Counted from the stretch's first letter, positions 1 through 12,033 are shown. The stretch is 64,000 bases of DNA from Panicum virgatum (GCF_016808335.1 NC_053146.1:43094809-43158808), one strand, 5' to 3'. Program-made: numbers and translations. Notes: generated by a model from the sequence alone, not told the origin.

Positions 1-738
1 GAGGCGAAGGAGACCGAACATCAGGGCGCGGAGGCCGAGCTCCAGCGCAAGGAGGTTGAGCTCCAGCGTGAGAAAGCGGCCGCCACCATGCTCACCATCA
101 CCCTCACGGAGAAGGGCGTCACCCTCGAGGCGCGAGAGGTAGCCATCCGGGAAAAAGAGGCCGCCTTCAAGGAGAAGGAGGCCTCCTTGTCCGCGTCCCA
201 GGAGCGGGCGGACGCCGCACAGGCTGAGTTGGAGGAGGCACAGGGGTGTATCAAAGGTGAATATATATGACATTTTTGCTTAAGTTGATTCTTGGTTTGC
301 CGAGACTTATCTTTGTTTCCTCGTTCAGAGCTAAGGAAGGCAGTGGCAGACGAGACCGCGGCGAAGGAAGCCGTCCAGACCGTGCTCACTGCGATGCAGG
401 CGGAACATGCAGACCTGGAGCAGACCGCCATGGCCATTTGCCAGGAACTCGAGGGGGAGGGGGCCTCATCCGGTAGCTCGGTGGCCAGCGGCCTGCGATC
501 GCTGGGCGGTCGGGTGGCCGAGCACATCATGAGCGCCTTCCGCCTCGGTGTTCAACGGACCCTTGTTGTGGCCTCGGCGCACTACGACATGGACCTCAAG
601 CGGGTGTTGTCGGGGTACGTCGTCGCGCCCGGCGTCGACGGGGATGTCGCAGCGGCTGCGATGGATCAGGCCGATGCCGCCGTCGAGGGCTTCGCCGCCG
701 CCTTGTCCAAGAAACTTGAGGACGACCTCCCCCCTTAG
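1..738 (+). CDS. Spliced coiled-coil ORF antisense to the Tat element (3' part)
   Basis: The frame is open from base 1. Exon 1 (to 256) ends in a GTGAAT donor and exon 2 (329-738) follows a TCGTTCAG acceptor. The 72-bp intron splits one Glu codon and the frame is kept. The stop is TAG at 736-738. The product is rich in Glu, Ala, Lys and Arg with heptad-like runs such as KEKEAAFKEKEASL, so a coiled coil is expected. It runs opposite to gag-pol and lies between integrase and the missing 3' LTR, where Tat elements of grasses carry antisense ORFs often labelled 'putative gypsy type transposon' protein. The N-terminus is outside the window. Function is unknown; it may also be annotated as a host hypothetical gene. 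Confidence 0.6.
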
Positions 739-1329
739 CCGAAGAAGACGTTGTTGAGGATGCGCAGGGGGAATAAGGCAACTTGTAGAGGTCTTGGGCC
801 GTGGAGACCATGTAAATAAGTCAGTACTTTGTCGTAACTATTTTTGTGTGAGAAAACTAGTTAATGTATATTCACAGTGTGTCCGATGGTGGCCTTGTGC
901 GTTCGAGCCCTCATTTTCTTTACTTTAATTTCCGTGTTCTCGTATGCGCCTTAGATAGGTCTCAGCGTGGAAGTTTGTGTTCATAAGCAACTTAAGTGTA
1001 GGGAGGTGAGTGGGGATGCTGTATCTCGAAGGTGTAGGCAACCCGCGGCTCGACCGATCCCGTTCCATAGTTGTTTATGCCTTGCGTCTACTTTTTCAAG
1101 TATACGAGAAACTACGTTGGCGTTTTTGGGGACGTTCGGGGGTTCCCCCCGTAGTAGCCCCCGAGGGAGGCTTGGCTTTGCCGAGGGTAAAGTCGAGCCT
1201 ACCTCATTGTTCGTGCGCGTCCGAGCCCCTGAGGGTTCAGAAGGTTCCCAAAAAATAAATAAGTAAAGCATACTATTTATTGCTTTGGGAAATTTTGAAT
1301 ATAAGTACAAACTATATACAAGTAGCTTG
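739..1329. other. Spacer between antisense ORF and integrase
   Basis: No coding evidence. It should hold the 3' UTR of the plus-strand ORF and the 3' untranslated part of the Tat element. Runs such as GTTCCCAAAAAATAAATAAG near 1240-1262 are AT-rich. I see no promoter or terminator I would defend. Confidence 0.4.
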
Positions 1330-4300
1330 GAATTCTATGGATAGAAGCGACGTAGCTACTGAATGTTCCAAGCATTGGTGAAGACTTCGCCATTTTCGTT
1401 AGCCAGCTTGTACATGCCAGGCTTGAGCACTTCGGCGACGATGTATGGGCCTTCCCAGGGCAGTGAGAGCTTGTGACGTCCTCTGTTGTCCTGTCGAAGC
1501 CTCAGCACTAGATCCCCTTTGTTGAGATCTCGACGTCAGATCCTCTACACCTGATATCTTCGTAGGGATCGCTGATAGAGTGCTGAGTGTAGGAGCGCCA
1601 CGTCTCGAGCCTCATCCACTCGGTCTAGCGAGTCCTCGCGGACTTGATGGTTTTGCTGCTCCTGGTAGGCCTTGAGCCTTGGCGACCCATACTCCAAATC
1701 CGTGGGGAGGACGGCCTCGGCGCCATAGATGAGGAAGAACGGGGTGAAGCCCGTGGCTCTGCTTGGGGTCGTCCGTAGGCTCCAGATTACCGAGGGTAGC
1801 TCCATGAGCCACCATCGGCTGAATTTGTTCAGCTTATTGAAGATTCTTGGCTTAGGGACTTGTAGGATCATGCCATTGGCACGCTCCACTTGGCCATTGG
1901 TCTGTGGGTGTGCCACAGCTGACCAATCCACGCGTATATGGTAGTTGTCGCAGAACGCCAAGTTGCCTATGAACTGGGTGCCATTGTCGGTGATGATCGA
2001 GTTCGGAACCCCGAATCTGAAGATTACGTCGGTGAAGAATAGCACAGCCTGCTCGGATTTGATCTTGCCGATGGGTCGAGCTTTGACCCATTTGGAGAAC
2101 TTGTCGATCGATACCAACAAGTGAGTGAAGCGCCCGGGCGCTTTCTGCAAAGGCCCGACGAGGTCCAATCCCCACACGGCGAAAGGCCATGTGATGGGGA
2201 TCGTCTGCAGAGCGTAAGCTGGGAGGTGTGTCTTCCGGGCGTAGAATTGGCAGCCCTCGCAGGTTCGCATGACGTCGGTGGCGTTAGCGACTGCGGTGGG
2301 CTAGTAGAAACCCTGCCGAAACACATTGCCCACGAGGGTGCGCGGCGCGGTGTGATGGCCGCAGATGCCAGCGTGGATGTCTCGGATCAGCTCCTTGCCC
2401 TTGGGGATGGGGATTCATCGTTGCAGAATGCCCAAGGGACTGTGCTTGTACAGTTCGTCATGGATCAAGATGAAGGACTTGGCCCGCCTGGCGATACACC
2501 GCGCCTGAGCACGGTCCGAGGGTAGGACCCCTCGAATCATCCAGTCGAGGTACTGGGTGCGCCAGTCTCGTGGAGGCGGGGCCTTATCGATCTCCATTGC
2601 CTCAGCCTCGTCTACCGAGGAGGTCTCGATGTCGGTGTCCATGGCCTCGGGCTCCTCCGTCGAGGGGTCTTTGGCTGATGGCTCGACGGTCGCAGCCCCC
2701 GAGGGTTCGGGTGCTGCTTCGATTGCTTCCGCAGGGCTCTTGAAGTTGACGGATGGCTTGGAGAGGTCGCGGGCGAAAACGTTTGGGGGGACAGTGGTCC
2801 GCCTAGATGCGATCTAGGCCAGTTCGTCCGCTTCCTCGTTGTATTTGCGCGCAATGTGGTTGAGCTCGAGCCCGTCGAACTTGTCTTCGAGGCGACGTAC
2901 AGCGTTACAGTACGCCTCCATCTTCTCGTCGTGGCAGCTGGCCTCCTTCATCACCTGATCGATGATGAGTTGGGAGTCTCCCCGGACGTCGAGGCGCTTG
3001 ATGCCGAGTTCGATGGCGATGCGGAGGCCGCTGAGGAGGGCCTCGTACTCCGCCATGTTGTTCGACGCCGGGAAGTGCAAGCGCACCACGTATCACATGT
3101 GCTCTTTGAGGGTGAGACAAATAGCAGGCCCGCGCCCGCACCGGTCTTCATCACCGACCCGTCGAAGTACATGAGCCAGCATTCTTCTTGAATCTGGGGT
3201 GGGGCAGCTGAGTGTCGGTCCACTCGGCAATAAAGTCTGCCAAGATCTGGGATTTGACTGCCTTGCGAGGGGCATAGGTGAGAGTCTCTCCCATCAGCTC
3301 CACTGACCACTTGGCTATTCTACCAGTGGCCTCCCGGTTGTGGACTATCTCCCCGAGGGGGAAAGACGAGACCGCGGTGACGGGGTGGGCCTCAAAGTAG
3401 TGGCGCAGCTTGCGCCGAGCCAAGATTACTGCATAGAGCAGCTTTTGAACCTGTGGATACCGCATCTTGGTTTCAGACAGCACCTCACTGATGAAGTACA
3501 CCGGCCTCTGGACGGGTGAGACGTGTCCCTCCTCTTGTCGTTCCACAAGGATGGCTGCGCTGATGACCTGAGTCGTGGCTGCCACGTATAGGTGGAGGGG
3601 CTCACTGTCCATCGGTTGTGTTTAGATTGGAGCGCTCGTGAGCGATGTCTTGAGTTTGTTGAGGGCCTCCTGGGCCTCGGGGGTCCACGAAAAGCGTTCG
3701 GATTTCCTCAGGAGCCGATATAGAGGAAAGCCTTTCTCACCGAGGCGCGAGATGAATCAGCTGAGGGCCGCTAGGCAACCCATGACCTTCTGCACCCCCT
3801 TTAGGTCTCGAATCGGTACCATCCGAGTGATGGCCGAGACTTTCTCAGGGTTGGGTTCGATGCCCCGCTGGGAGACGATGAAACCCAAGAGCATCCCTCG
3901 AGGGACTCCGAACACACACTTCTTGGGGTTGAGTTTTACCCCTTTGGCCCTAAGGCAGTCGAACGCGATCCTGAGATCGGCTACCAAGTCGTCCGCCTTC
4001 CTGGATTTCACAACGATGTCGCCGACATATGCCTCTACGGTTCGCCCGATATGGTCTCCAAACACGTGGATCATACATTGCTGGTATGTGGCTCCGGCTT
4101 TTCTAAGGCCAAAGGGCATCGTGACATAGTAGTACATGCCGAAAGGGGTGATAAAAGAAGTCGCGAGCTGGTCGGACTCTTTCATTTTGATTTGATGATA
4201 AACATAATATGCATCAAGAAAGGATAAAAGTTCACATCCCGTGGTTGAATCAACGATTTGATCAATTTGTGGCAAAGGAAAGGGAACTTTAGGACATGCT

Positions 4301-5225
4301 GTATTTAAACTAGTGTAGTCTACACACATCCGCCATTTCCCACTCTTTTTCGTAACTAGTACAGGATTAGCTAGCCACTCGGGATGGAATACCTCCTTGA
4401 TGAATCCGGCCTCTAAAAGGTTGTGCACCTCCTCGCCGATCGCCCGTCGCTTGAGCTCGTCGAAGCGCCGCAGGCGTTGCTTGACCGGCTTGGAGTTCGG
4501 CAGGATATGAAGGGAGTGCTCGGCGACCTCCCTCGGGATGCCAGGCATGTCCGAAGGGCTCCACGCGAAGATGTCAGCGTTGGCGCGGAGAAAGTCGACG
4601 AGCACCACTTCCTATTTGCTGTCGAGGGTGGCGCTGATCTTCAGCGCTTTGACGTCGGGGGTCTTTGGGTCGAGGGCGACGTTCTTGGTACCCTCTCGAA
4701 GTTGCCTGCGTGCCGCTGCTTGGAGTCCACGGCCTCCTCGGCCATCCCCTGCAGCTGCGCGGCGAGGGCTTCATCGAGCGCCAGAGCCTCGGCGTGCTCG
4801 ACGCACTCGACGTCGCACTCGTAGGCGTGCTTGAACGAGGAGCCAATGGTGATGACACTCTTCAGGCCCGGCATTTTCATCTTGAGGTAGGTGTAGTTGG
4901 GGATCGCCATGAACTTGGCGTAGCATGAACGCCCAAGGATGGCATGGTATGCCCCCCGAAACCTGACCACCTCGAAGGTAAGCACCTCCTTGCGGAAGTT
5001 GGCCACCGTGCCGAAGCAGACGGGCAGGTCGATCTGGCCGAGGGGTTGGACTTGCTTCCCCAGCGCAACACTATGGAACGACGACTTGCTGGGGCGGAGC
5101 TTGTCCAAGCCGATCCCCATGAGCTCCAAGGTGTGGGCGTACATGATGTTGAGGCTGCTGCCTCCGTCCATGAGCACCTTGGAGAAGCGAGTGTTGCCAA
5201 TGATGGGATCCACAACGAGTCGATA
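1330..5225 (-). pseudogene. pol: Tat pol remnant: protease, RT, RNase H, second RNase H, integrase
   Basis: Protease lies at about 4641-5225 with the motif VLMDGGSSLNIMY; Asp-Gly-Gly-Ser in place of D-S/T-G is usual in this lineage. RT (3757-4608) has MCVDYTSLN and MPFGLRKAGATYQ, but the catalytic box reads YVGD instead of YVDD (GGC codon near 4021). RNase H 1 is at about 3151-3612. The second RNase H (2814-3190) has YFDGS, NMAEYEALLSGL and RGDSQLIIDQV. Integrase (about 1330-2330) has a C-X2-C finger (CEGCQF), DLVGP, ITDNGTQF and NGQVERANG. Its C-terminal part (LRQDNRGRHKLSLPWEGPY) continues past a stop at 1545. Further stops (for example TAG near 2301) and frame changes split the gene, so no enzyme can be made. 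Confidence 0.9.
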
Positions 5226-7670
5226 CTATCCTGGGTTCGGTATGTAGTCGGGATGGTCCTCACGGCCGAAGGAGATGGTGTCCTCTGACCAGTCGAGGTA
5301 GGATGGTGTGGCCTTGGTGACGGAGAAGACTTCCCGGCGCTCGCGCTTGCGCTGCCGAGAGGTCATGTTCGCCGTCGGCCCTCCGAAGATGAAGAAGACG
5401 TTCTCCACCGATGGGAACTCGCCATATCCTCCCTTGTCGCCCACATCCTTCTTCTTGTCCTCGTCGCGATGCGCAACACGATTGTAGTACTTGCGGAGCA
5501 TCTCACACATGTCGAGGGTGTGATTGACCGAGCCCTTGTGGTAAGGGCACGACTTCTTGAGCATGTCGTCGAACAGACCGCCACCTCCTCGAGGGGGGCC
5601 TCGAGGGCCCTTGCAATCTGGGGAAGCGACGAAGGCCTCGTCGGAGTGCTCCGCTTGCCCCTGTCTGCGCTAGTTCGGTGGGACCGGCTTCTTTCCTTTC
5701 TTCCCCCGCTTCCGCTTCTTGGCGGGGGTCTTGGTCTTGCTATTGCTGCCCTCCGCAAGCTCATCTTCCTTCCGCTTGCTCGCCTTGTTGTCGAAGATGG
5801 CACTGACTACCTCCTCGCCGGAAGCGAAGTTGGTGGTGTCATCGAACAACTCGTTGGTACTGGCGGGATGGCTTCATGCGAGCTCGTGCACCAGGTTCCT
5901 GCACGTCGTGCCTTCGAGGAAGGCATTGATGACCTCGGCGTTGGTGACACTAGGGAGCCGATGCATTGCTTGGAGAAGCGTCGCACGTAGTTGCGCAGGG
6001 ATTCGTTGGGCATCTGTCGACACCCTCGGAGATCCCAGGAGTTCCCGGGGCGCAAGTAGGTTCCCTGGAAGTTGCCCACGAAGATCTTGACTAGATCAGC
6101 CCAGTCGTGGACCTGATCCGCGGGTAGATGCTCGAGCCACATTAATGTGGAGTCGGCGAGGTGAAGAGGAAGGTTGCGGATGATGACCGCGTCGTCCGTC
6201 GCACCGCCTAGCTGGCATGCCAGGCGGTAGTCGTTAAGCCAGACCGTGGGATCGGTCTCTACCGAGTAATTGACGAGGGTTGTGGGTTGGCGAAAGCGTG
6301 GGGGAAAGGGAGTGGTGCGAATCTCCCGACTGAACACATGGGTGCCCGGAGGCTCCGGTGACACGCACCTGTCGTGCTCAGGGTCGAAGCGGCCACCCCG
6401 TCGAGGGGTGTACTTCCTCCCGTTGATGATGTTGCGGGCGTCACCGTCGTCGGTGTGTCCACGTGTGTCGTGAACGCGCTCCTTTACAGGAGGCCTCTTG
6501 ATGCGATCATGCACCGAGGGTGCTCTTGCGTCGTCCGCCGCGGCTGCCTTGCCCTTTCCTCCTAGTGGAACGTGCACCGAGGCCTCGTGGTCTTGCTGTG
6601 CAGTCGCACAGGCCATTGCCAATGCCTCTGAGCGCATTCGAGACGTGGAGCTCTCAGCCTGCTGCACCGCAGCCTGCTCGATGAGCACCCGTGCCTCGTT
6701 GCGCAGGTTGCGACCTTTGGTCGTTGAGGGATCGGGCATGGCCTGAAGTAGGCAAGCCGCCACGACGAGCTTCAGGCTGGCCCTTTTCAGGTCCAGTGGG
6801 TTGTCGACGTTGTCGTCGGCCAGGATCCGCTCCTGGGCGACACGCCCCGCCGCTCGAGCGCGCACACCACGCGCAGTGCGTTCCTGCTCGAGCGCGGTAC
6901 GTAGCAGTCGCGTCTGCCGTTGCTCCTCTTCGAGCCTTTTTTTCAACCTCCGTGAGTTACGCCAGCTGTGCCCGTTGCGCCACCGAGCTTGACAAAGCAG
7001 CTGGCGTTGCGACCAGCACCACTGCTTGGTTTGCTGGTGGGGGCTCCTCGTTGTTTCTGTCATCGCTCGGCGCTTCATCGACCACCCCATCCGCCAGCTC
7101 GACCATGAAGCACTCCCGAGTGGGATCGTAATCCCCCTCGCTGGAGTTTTCGGAGCATGTGAGGTAGTAGTTTGCCGCGAGCTAGAACGACCGAAAAGCG
7201 TCGAGGTCACGGACCCCAGAGTAGTCCCACTCCGTGGCCGTGAAGTTGTCCATGAAAAAGTTGATGTCGTCGGCCGTGTCGGGGTAGGAATTGTCGAGTG
7301 ACGACGCGATGAGGTTGCGGATCGAGATGAGGTGATGACCCGGCAGATCCTCATATGCGCTCATGTTGGTGCTGATCAAAGAGGTGTAGGTCGTGGCGGC
7401 ACTGTGCATCCCGAAGGGAAAGGGCGACGGCGCAGTCGTGCCCTCCTTGGGAAGCACAGAGGCCATATTCGGTGGTGGTGAAGAAGTGGTGACGCCATTT
7501 GCCGCGGCACCAGGCTGCGACACGCCAGCCTCGACCCATGAGGGGGAGCTGAGGCGAGCCGCCCTGCACCGCTCTATGCGCACTTTTCGCGCGCGCTGGC
7601 CCGAGCGCCTCCTGTGCTGAGGCGGTGGAGTTGGAGTGTCGGGGTTGGCCTCGGTCGGGAGAAGCTCCAT
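5226..7670 (-). pseudogene. gag: Tat gag remnant
   Basis: The likely start is the Met codon at 7668-7670. That frame ends at a TAG at 7182-7184. Gag sequence resumes in another frame near 6955, with a coiled-coil stretch (KKRLEEEQRQTRLL) and the capsid-type region around 6050-6280 (VNYSVETDPTVWLNDYRLAC, LMWLEHLPADQVHDW). A Cys/His segment with CPYHKGSVNHTLDMC lies near 5520-5560, another frame change later. This is normally one polyprotein that packages the RNA. Here at least one nonsense and two frame changes break it. Confidence 0.8.
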
Positions 7671-7802
7671 GTCGTAACCGTTGCGGTCGCGATGAAGTCG
7701 AGGCTCCCGAACCGAAGCATTATGCCCACCGGGAGTAGGCGTGGCTCATCTTAAATCCAGAGAACAAGAGAGAATGAAGACAAAAATCACACAGGGACCC
7801 CT

Positions 7803-7815
7803 ACCTGGCACGCCA
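7803..7815 (-). promoter_or_regulatory. Primer-binding site of the Tat element
   Basis: Two bases inside the LTR boundary the minus strand reads TGGCGTGCCAGGT. It starts with the TGG needed to pair with a tRNA CCA end. I cannot name the tRNA. Confidence 0.55.
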
Positions 7816-7817
7816 AC

Positions 7818-9138
7818 TGTCGGTGTCCTGACCCGGCGATCCGGCACCAATTAGTGAAGATACTGCGTGATCCCTCACCCTAGATGGTTGATGCAAGAGG
7901 TAACACAGGAACACATGGATTTATCCTAGTTCCGGCCGCGGGGCCGTACGTCCAGCAAAGGTGTGCGAGCGCACTGTACTATCTTGCACCGGGGTGCTTG
8001 TAGTAGGGGGTACAAGCGAGGCGAGAGAGGGAGTGAAGCTCCCAAGTCTTTGCTAGATGATTGAGACAAGTGCCAATATCAGGAGAATGAGCGGGCTAAG
8101 CTAAGGAGTTGGTCGTATGAGAGCGTGGAGGCGAGAGAGTGAGAGAGTCCGAGGAGATAGAGCCCGCCTCCCCCTTTTATAGACACAAGGAGGGGCTGTG
8201 TACATGTACGGGAGGGGGAAGAAGTCACCGTTTTCTCCCCGAATCGGGGGCGCACAGTGGACAACTACTGCAGAAAATATACTATGGGGCACTGGAGATC
8301 ATGGCATCGGGCATACGGTTGTCCTGAGCGTCGTCCTTGGCCTTGCGGAGGTTGCGCCGGCGTCCTTGCGGCTCCAGCGGGCGTCGTGGTGATTGCTGTG
8401 GATGGTACCGTCCTCCGTGCTCGACGTGGTGGCGTCTCGAGGGTCCTGCAAGCGGGAGTCTTGCTCCGGTCAAGGCCCGGGCCACATTCGAGGGTTGTGC
8501 CCATGCCGATCGAGGGTTTCGCGGTGGGGAGAGTACGAGGGAAGTACGGGGAGTTGGCAGCACAGTGGTGATAATAGTGCCGAGTACGTCGGGACTGAGT
8601 GACGCAGGTTCCCACAGTGTTGTCACAGAGCCGGGGATGGCGGAGCAGTGTCCGGAGTTGCCGGACGGGTCCCCGGTCACAGCCACTGTGCGGAGTGGTG
8701 GCCTGACGCCATCTGACCCGGGTGTTGCGGTGGAGTTGTTGGCATTTAATGCCTCCGTACGGCGGGTAGGTGAGCAGATGGGTCACTAGTTCCTTCTGCC
8801 GAGGGGTGGCCTCGAGCGAGACGGAGTTAATCCGCTCTTCCGAGGGTAGGCTCACTACCCTCGAGAGAGGCGGAGATGCGGGGTGCTGTCGAGAGTCTCG
8901 GCGGGGAGGCCTCGAGCGAGGCGGAGATCGCTCCGCGGGTTCGAGGAGGTTCGGATGAGCTGCACTGTGGAGCCAGGCCATGGGCCGAGTGTTAATTGGT
9001 CCTCTTTGAGTCCTTTCCTTCCCTTCATAACAGAAGGAGACCGTAGGCCTTTGTGGGCCTGATTGCCTAATGTGTGTTTTGCGTTTTGAGGGCGATTTAG
9101 TCCCCTGGTTACGGTGCCCCTAATCATGGTACCCGACA
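7818..9138 (-). repeat. 5' LTR of the Tat element (1321 bp)
   Basis: On the minus strand it opens TGTCGGGTACC and closes CACCGACA, giving TGTCGG/CCGACA terminal inverted repeats. The outer boundary is at 9138 and the inner one at 7818, followed by the primer-binding site. The matching 3' LTR is off the left edge, so insertion age cannot be judged. Confidence 0.85.
8173..8181 (-). promoter_or_regulatory. TATA box in the Tat LTR
   Basis: TATAAAAGG on the minus strand, followed by a GC-rich stretch, is placed as expected for the LTR core promoter. Confidence 0.5.
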
Positions 9139-9755
9139 ATGGTAGTGGAACATGGACAAGTACGGAGACGACACATGTCACAACCCGGTGGCGACACGTG
9201 GTCGAGCACAGTACGGCCACATGGACAAGTGGGCTGACACCACATGTCACAACTAGGCAGTGAGACTTGGCAGCACTGTAGTGCCATGTGGGCAAGTAAG
9301 TAGAAGACACGTGTTACAATCTTGAGGAGACATGTGACCAAACACTCAAGTGACTAGTGGACAACCATGAAAGCAACACGTGGCTGAACTAGGAGGCTCA
9401 TGACCAGTTACCACGTGCCCTTTTGGTAGCCCACCTTGTGTCCATCTGTCGGCGAAACGTGCTGCTGGGACGGCACCTAACGGCGTTAACAGGGACACGT
9501 GGTTCCGGACGTCCGGTGACATTTTTGCGACGCGTCGCAATAGCAAAAATGGTTTGGCGACGAAAGTTCCTTCGTCACTGGAAAAAATAGTTCCATGAAG
9601 TTTATGAGCCTTACGTCATGGTGGAACAAACTTGACGTGGCTTCTGTGACATAGTAAATTTCGTCATTAATTCATCACGAAACATTCTTTGTGACGGATT
9701 GTGGACCTACAGTGACGAATACCATTTGTCACTGATGCATCGATTTTCACTAGTG
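9139..9755. mobile_element. CACTA-like transposon terminus, interrupted by the Tat element
   Basis: The right edge reads CACTAGTG at 9748-9755. Just inside are repeated short motifs in both orientations: TTCGTCAC near 9571, TTCGTCAT near 9661, GTGACGG near 9692, GTGACGAA near 9712 and TTGTCACTG near 9727. Subterminal arrays of this kind typify En/Spm (CACTA) elements. Further left, diverged motifs such as GACACGTGG and CACATGTCACAAC recur. The other end would be beyond the Tat insertion, outside the window, so the class rests on one end. Confidence 0.55.
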
Positions 9756-11257
9756 TATGAAATGCTTTAGAGAAAGTTGCTTATTTGCCGGAAGGTATAC
9801 GTTATCCTTATTTATGAGTTGGAATGACAACCATTGCATTTTCCAGGTACATATTGTTGACATAAAGAAGACGTCTTCGCTTGAGATTTCTATGCCATCA
9901 CACACTCGGCTCCCCCTCCCCTTTCTAAAGCTCCCCCCCCCCCCCCGCCTCTCTATTGAGATGCTAAAGAGGTCTCCCTTTTTGAACACCTCACCACTAC
10001 ACCGCCGGGGCCATCGCTAGCGACGATCAGGGAAGATGCCTGCGAAAAATCCCATGCCCTTTTTTGGACGAAAGGAATTACCACTACTGAAGGACAAGAA
10101 CCCATTGCGTTCTTGCAATGGGCGTAATTGGTAAGCGAATCCCGATTTCCTCATCTGCCTTTCACTTCCTCTCCCTAGTTTCCCCGACGCCCCTCCCACC
10201 TTACACCCGCTCCCTGCCATCTGTCTCCCTACGCCGCCTCCTGCTCGCGCTCCGGTGCACCTACCCTCGCCTCTCCTGCTGACACGTGCACCTCCCCACC
10301 TCCCCTGCTGCACGCTGCCACACCGACCGTGGGCGGAGGTGACTAGCCTGCGTGGGAGCTCCACACCCGGGCGAAGGCTGCCGGCCGGCATGGGATCTCG
10401 AGGTGAGCGGAGGCTGCCAGCCGAAGGGTGCTCGAAGGGTGCTCGAATCGTGGGTAGAGGCGGTGCCGAGGGCTCGAGGTGGCCAGCTGACACTGGAGCT
10501 CGAGGCGGGGACGGGCGCAGGTGCGAGACTCAAGGAGTGACAGGGGCATGCGCGAGCGGCGGGCTGCGCTGCTGCGTGAAGAGATAAAGATGAGAGAAAG
10601 GAGGAAAGAAAAGTGAGTAGGAAAAAAGTAGGAATGGAAGGATACCTATCTTTTGGTTAAGATCTAACTTTAATAAATATTTGATATTATTGTAATATAA
10701 TTAATTATCTAGTCAGGATAATTATAAGAATTATTGACTTTTGCTTGTATTCAGTAAAAAAAAAGATATCATCAGTCTCACGGTACTTTAGACATTTTAC
10801 CACTTACCCCAAAAAATCACTCTAATAATCATGATTATTAAACACACATTTTATTCAGACAACAAATTTATCACAAAATCTTATTTCTCAGAAAAACAAG
10901 ATCCAAATGGGCGAAAATAAATAGAGCCTCTAATAACTCCGGCAGCCAGTCCACTGGCAGCCCTCGCCCATCGCCATCGCTGGAACGAAAACAAAATGAT
11001 CAGAGCTGCGCATGCGTGAAAGCCATGTCCAGCGCTGGAACTGTCGATGCTATTCCGTTTGCAGCCACGGCAAGGCCCGGCCTCCCCCGCTGTTCGTTAC
11101 CACCGCAGCCTCTCTCGTAGAGTGGTATAGTACACGGACGGCGGCTTCGATCCTGCACCCAATCACGCGCCTGTCGCGACGCCGCGAGGCCGACGAACCA
11201 CCTGCCGCCGAGGTAGGCAGGTAGCGATGATTACCGGCCGTTTCGGGGGCAAGTGGC
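9756..11257. other. Intergenic stretch without a recognisable gene
   Basis: It holds a 14-C run (9933-9946), a dispersed repeat with a hairpin (10019-10124), a GC-rich part to about 10590 and an AT-rich part at 10600-10920. Open frames in the GC-rich part have no recognisable motif. GC-rich sequence at 10940-11257 flanks the MULE. Confidence 0.4.
10019..10124. repeat. Dispersed repeat copy A with a perfect hairpin
   Basis: It matches 26350-26458 over about 105 bp, including AGCGACGATCAGG, AATCCCATGCC and AAAGGAATT, and ends with the hairpin CCCATTGC-N6-GCAATGGG at 10101-10122. The stem is identical in both copies. Its class is unknown; neither end shows clear TIRs or a Helitron CTRR terminus. 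Confidence 0.6.
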
Positions 11258-11266
11258 GGTGAGCGA

Positions 11267-11394
11267 GAGAAAATTGGGATTTTGTCCTTATGAGAAATGG
11301 GTTTCGTTGGATTGCCATCGAAGTTGTGGGCTTGGCTCGATTGCCCTTATGAACTGTGTCCTTCACGCTAAAATGTCATTTCGGCTCATTTGAC
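11267..11394 (+). repeat. Left TIR of the MULE
   Basis: 128 bp, ending CATTTCGGCTCATTTGAC, and the reverse complement of 16142-16269 with scattered mismatches. Confidence 0.88.
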
Positions 11395-12033
11395 TATATT
11401 ACAAAGTCTGTTGAGTGGACGATTTTGCCCCTTACCTCATATCTCTTAGCTGCTCCTTCGTAAACAGGCCGTTTGGCCTCTTCCTCCCTGCGCACAGGCC
11501 GTTTGGCCTCCTCCTCCCTGCGCTAGGTGTCAGGGTGCAGACCGCACCCTCCTAACCCCATGGCCAAGAAAAAATGCTACAGACCAAATTAATGCATAGA
11601 TAAACAAATAAAAAATTCAGCATGGCTGCGGACCAAATTAATTCATACACAGGAAAATAAAAAAAATTCAGCATGACCACAGAACAACTTGATTCATATA
11701 TAGGACATAGACAATACATTAGTTCATACATAGCCAAATCTCATCTCAGTTCATACATAGGACATCTCTGTTCATACATAGCCAAATCTCATCTCAGTTC
11801 ATACATAGGCATTACATCTCAGTTCATACATAACTTATAGTAGTACAGTCTCAATTCGGGTTCAGCTTCCTTGGAGTCAATTTCTTTGTTACTCCTCTCT
11901 TTTTTGATTTCGGAGCCTGCTTTGTTGGGGACGAACTTGTACCTTCTCCAAGTAGGAAAGCAAGGCGGCTGCATTCATTGGAGAAAAAAATCAGGACAAA
12001 GCATATATACAGAATAAACTCATCCCAAAGAAT

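Larger units (their letters stand above)
1..9138 (-). mobile_element. Tat-lineage Ty3/Gypsy retrotransposon, 3' end outside window
   Basis: Read on the minus strand the order is 5' LTR (7818-9138), primer-binding site, gag, protease, reverse transcriptase, RNase H, a second RNase H, integrase, then a long 3' region with a spliced ORF on the opposite strand. A second, archaeal-type RNase H and an antisense ORF between pol and the 3' LTR are known features of the Tat lineage. The 3' LTR lies left of the window. Coding parts are scattered over several frames with stops, so the copy is dead. It sits against a CACTA-like terminus at 9139-9755. Confidence 0.9.

Noticed and set aside
880..920. GTTCGAGCCC resembling a tRNA B-box
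   Set aside because: No matching A-box at the right distance and no cloverleaf can be drawn.
11690..11835. Repeated TTCATACATAG units as a possible CRISPR-like array
   Set aside because: Repeats are short, irregularly spaced and diverged, in a plant transposon. This is degenerate tandem repeat sequence.
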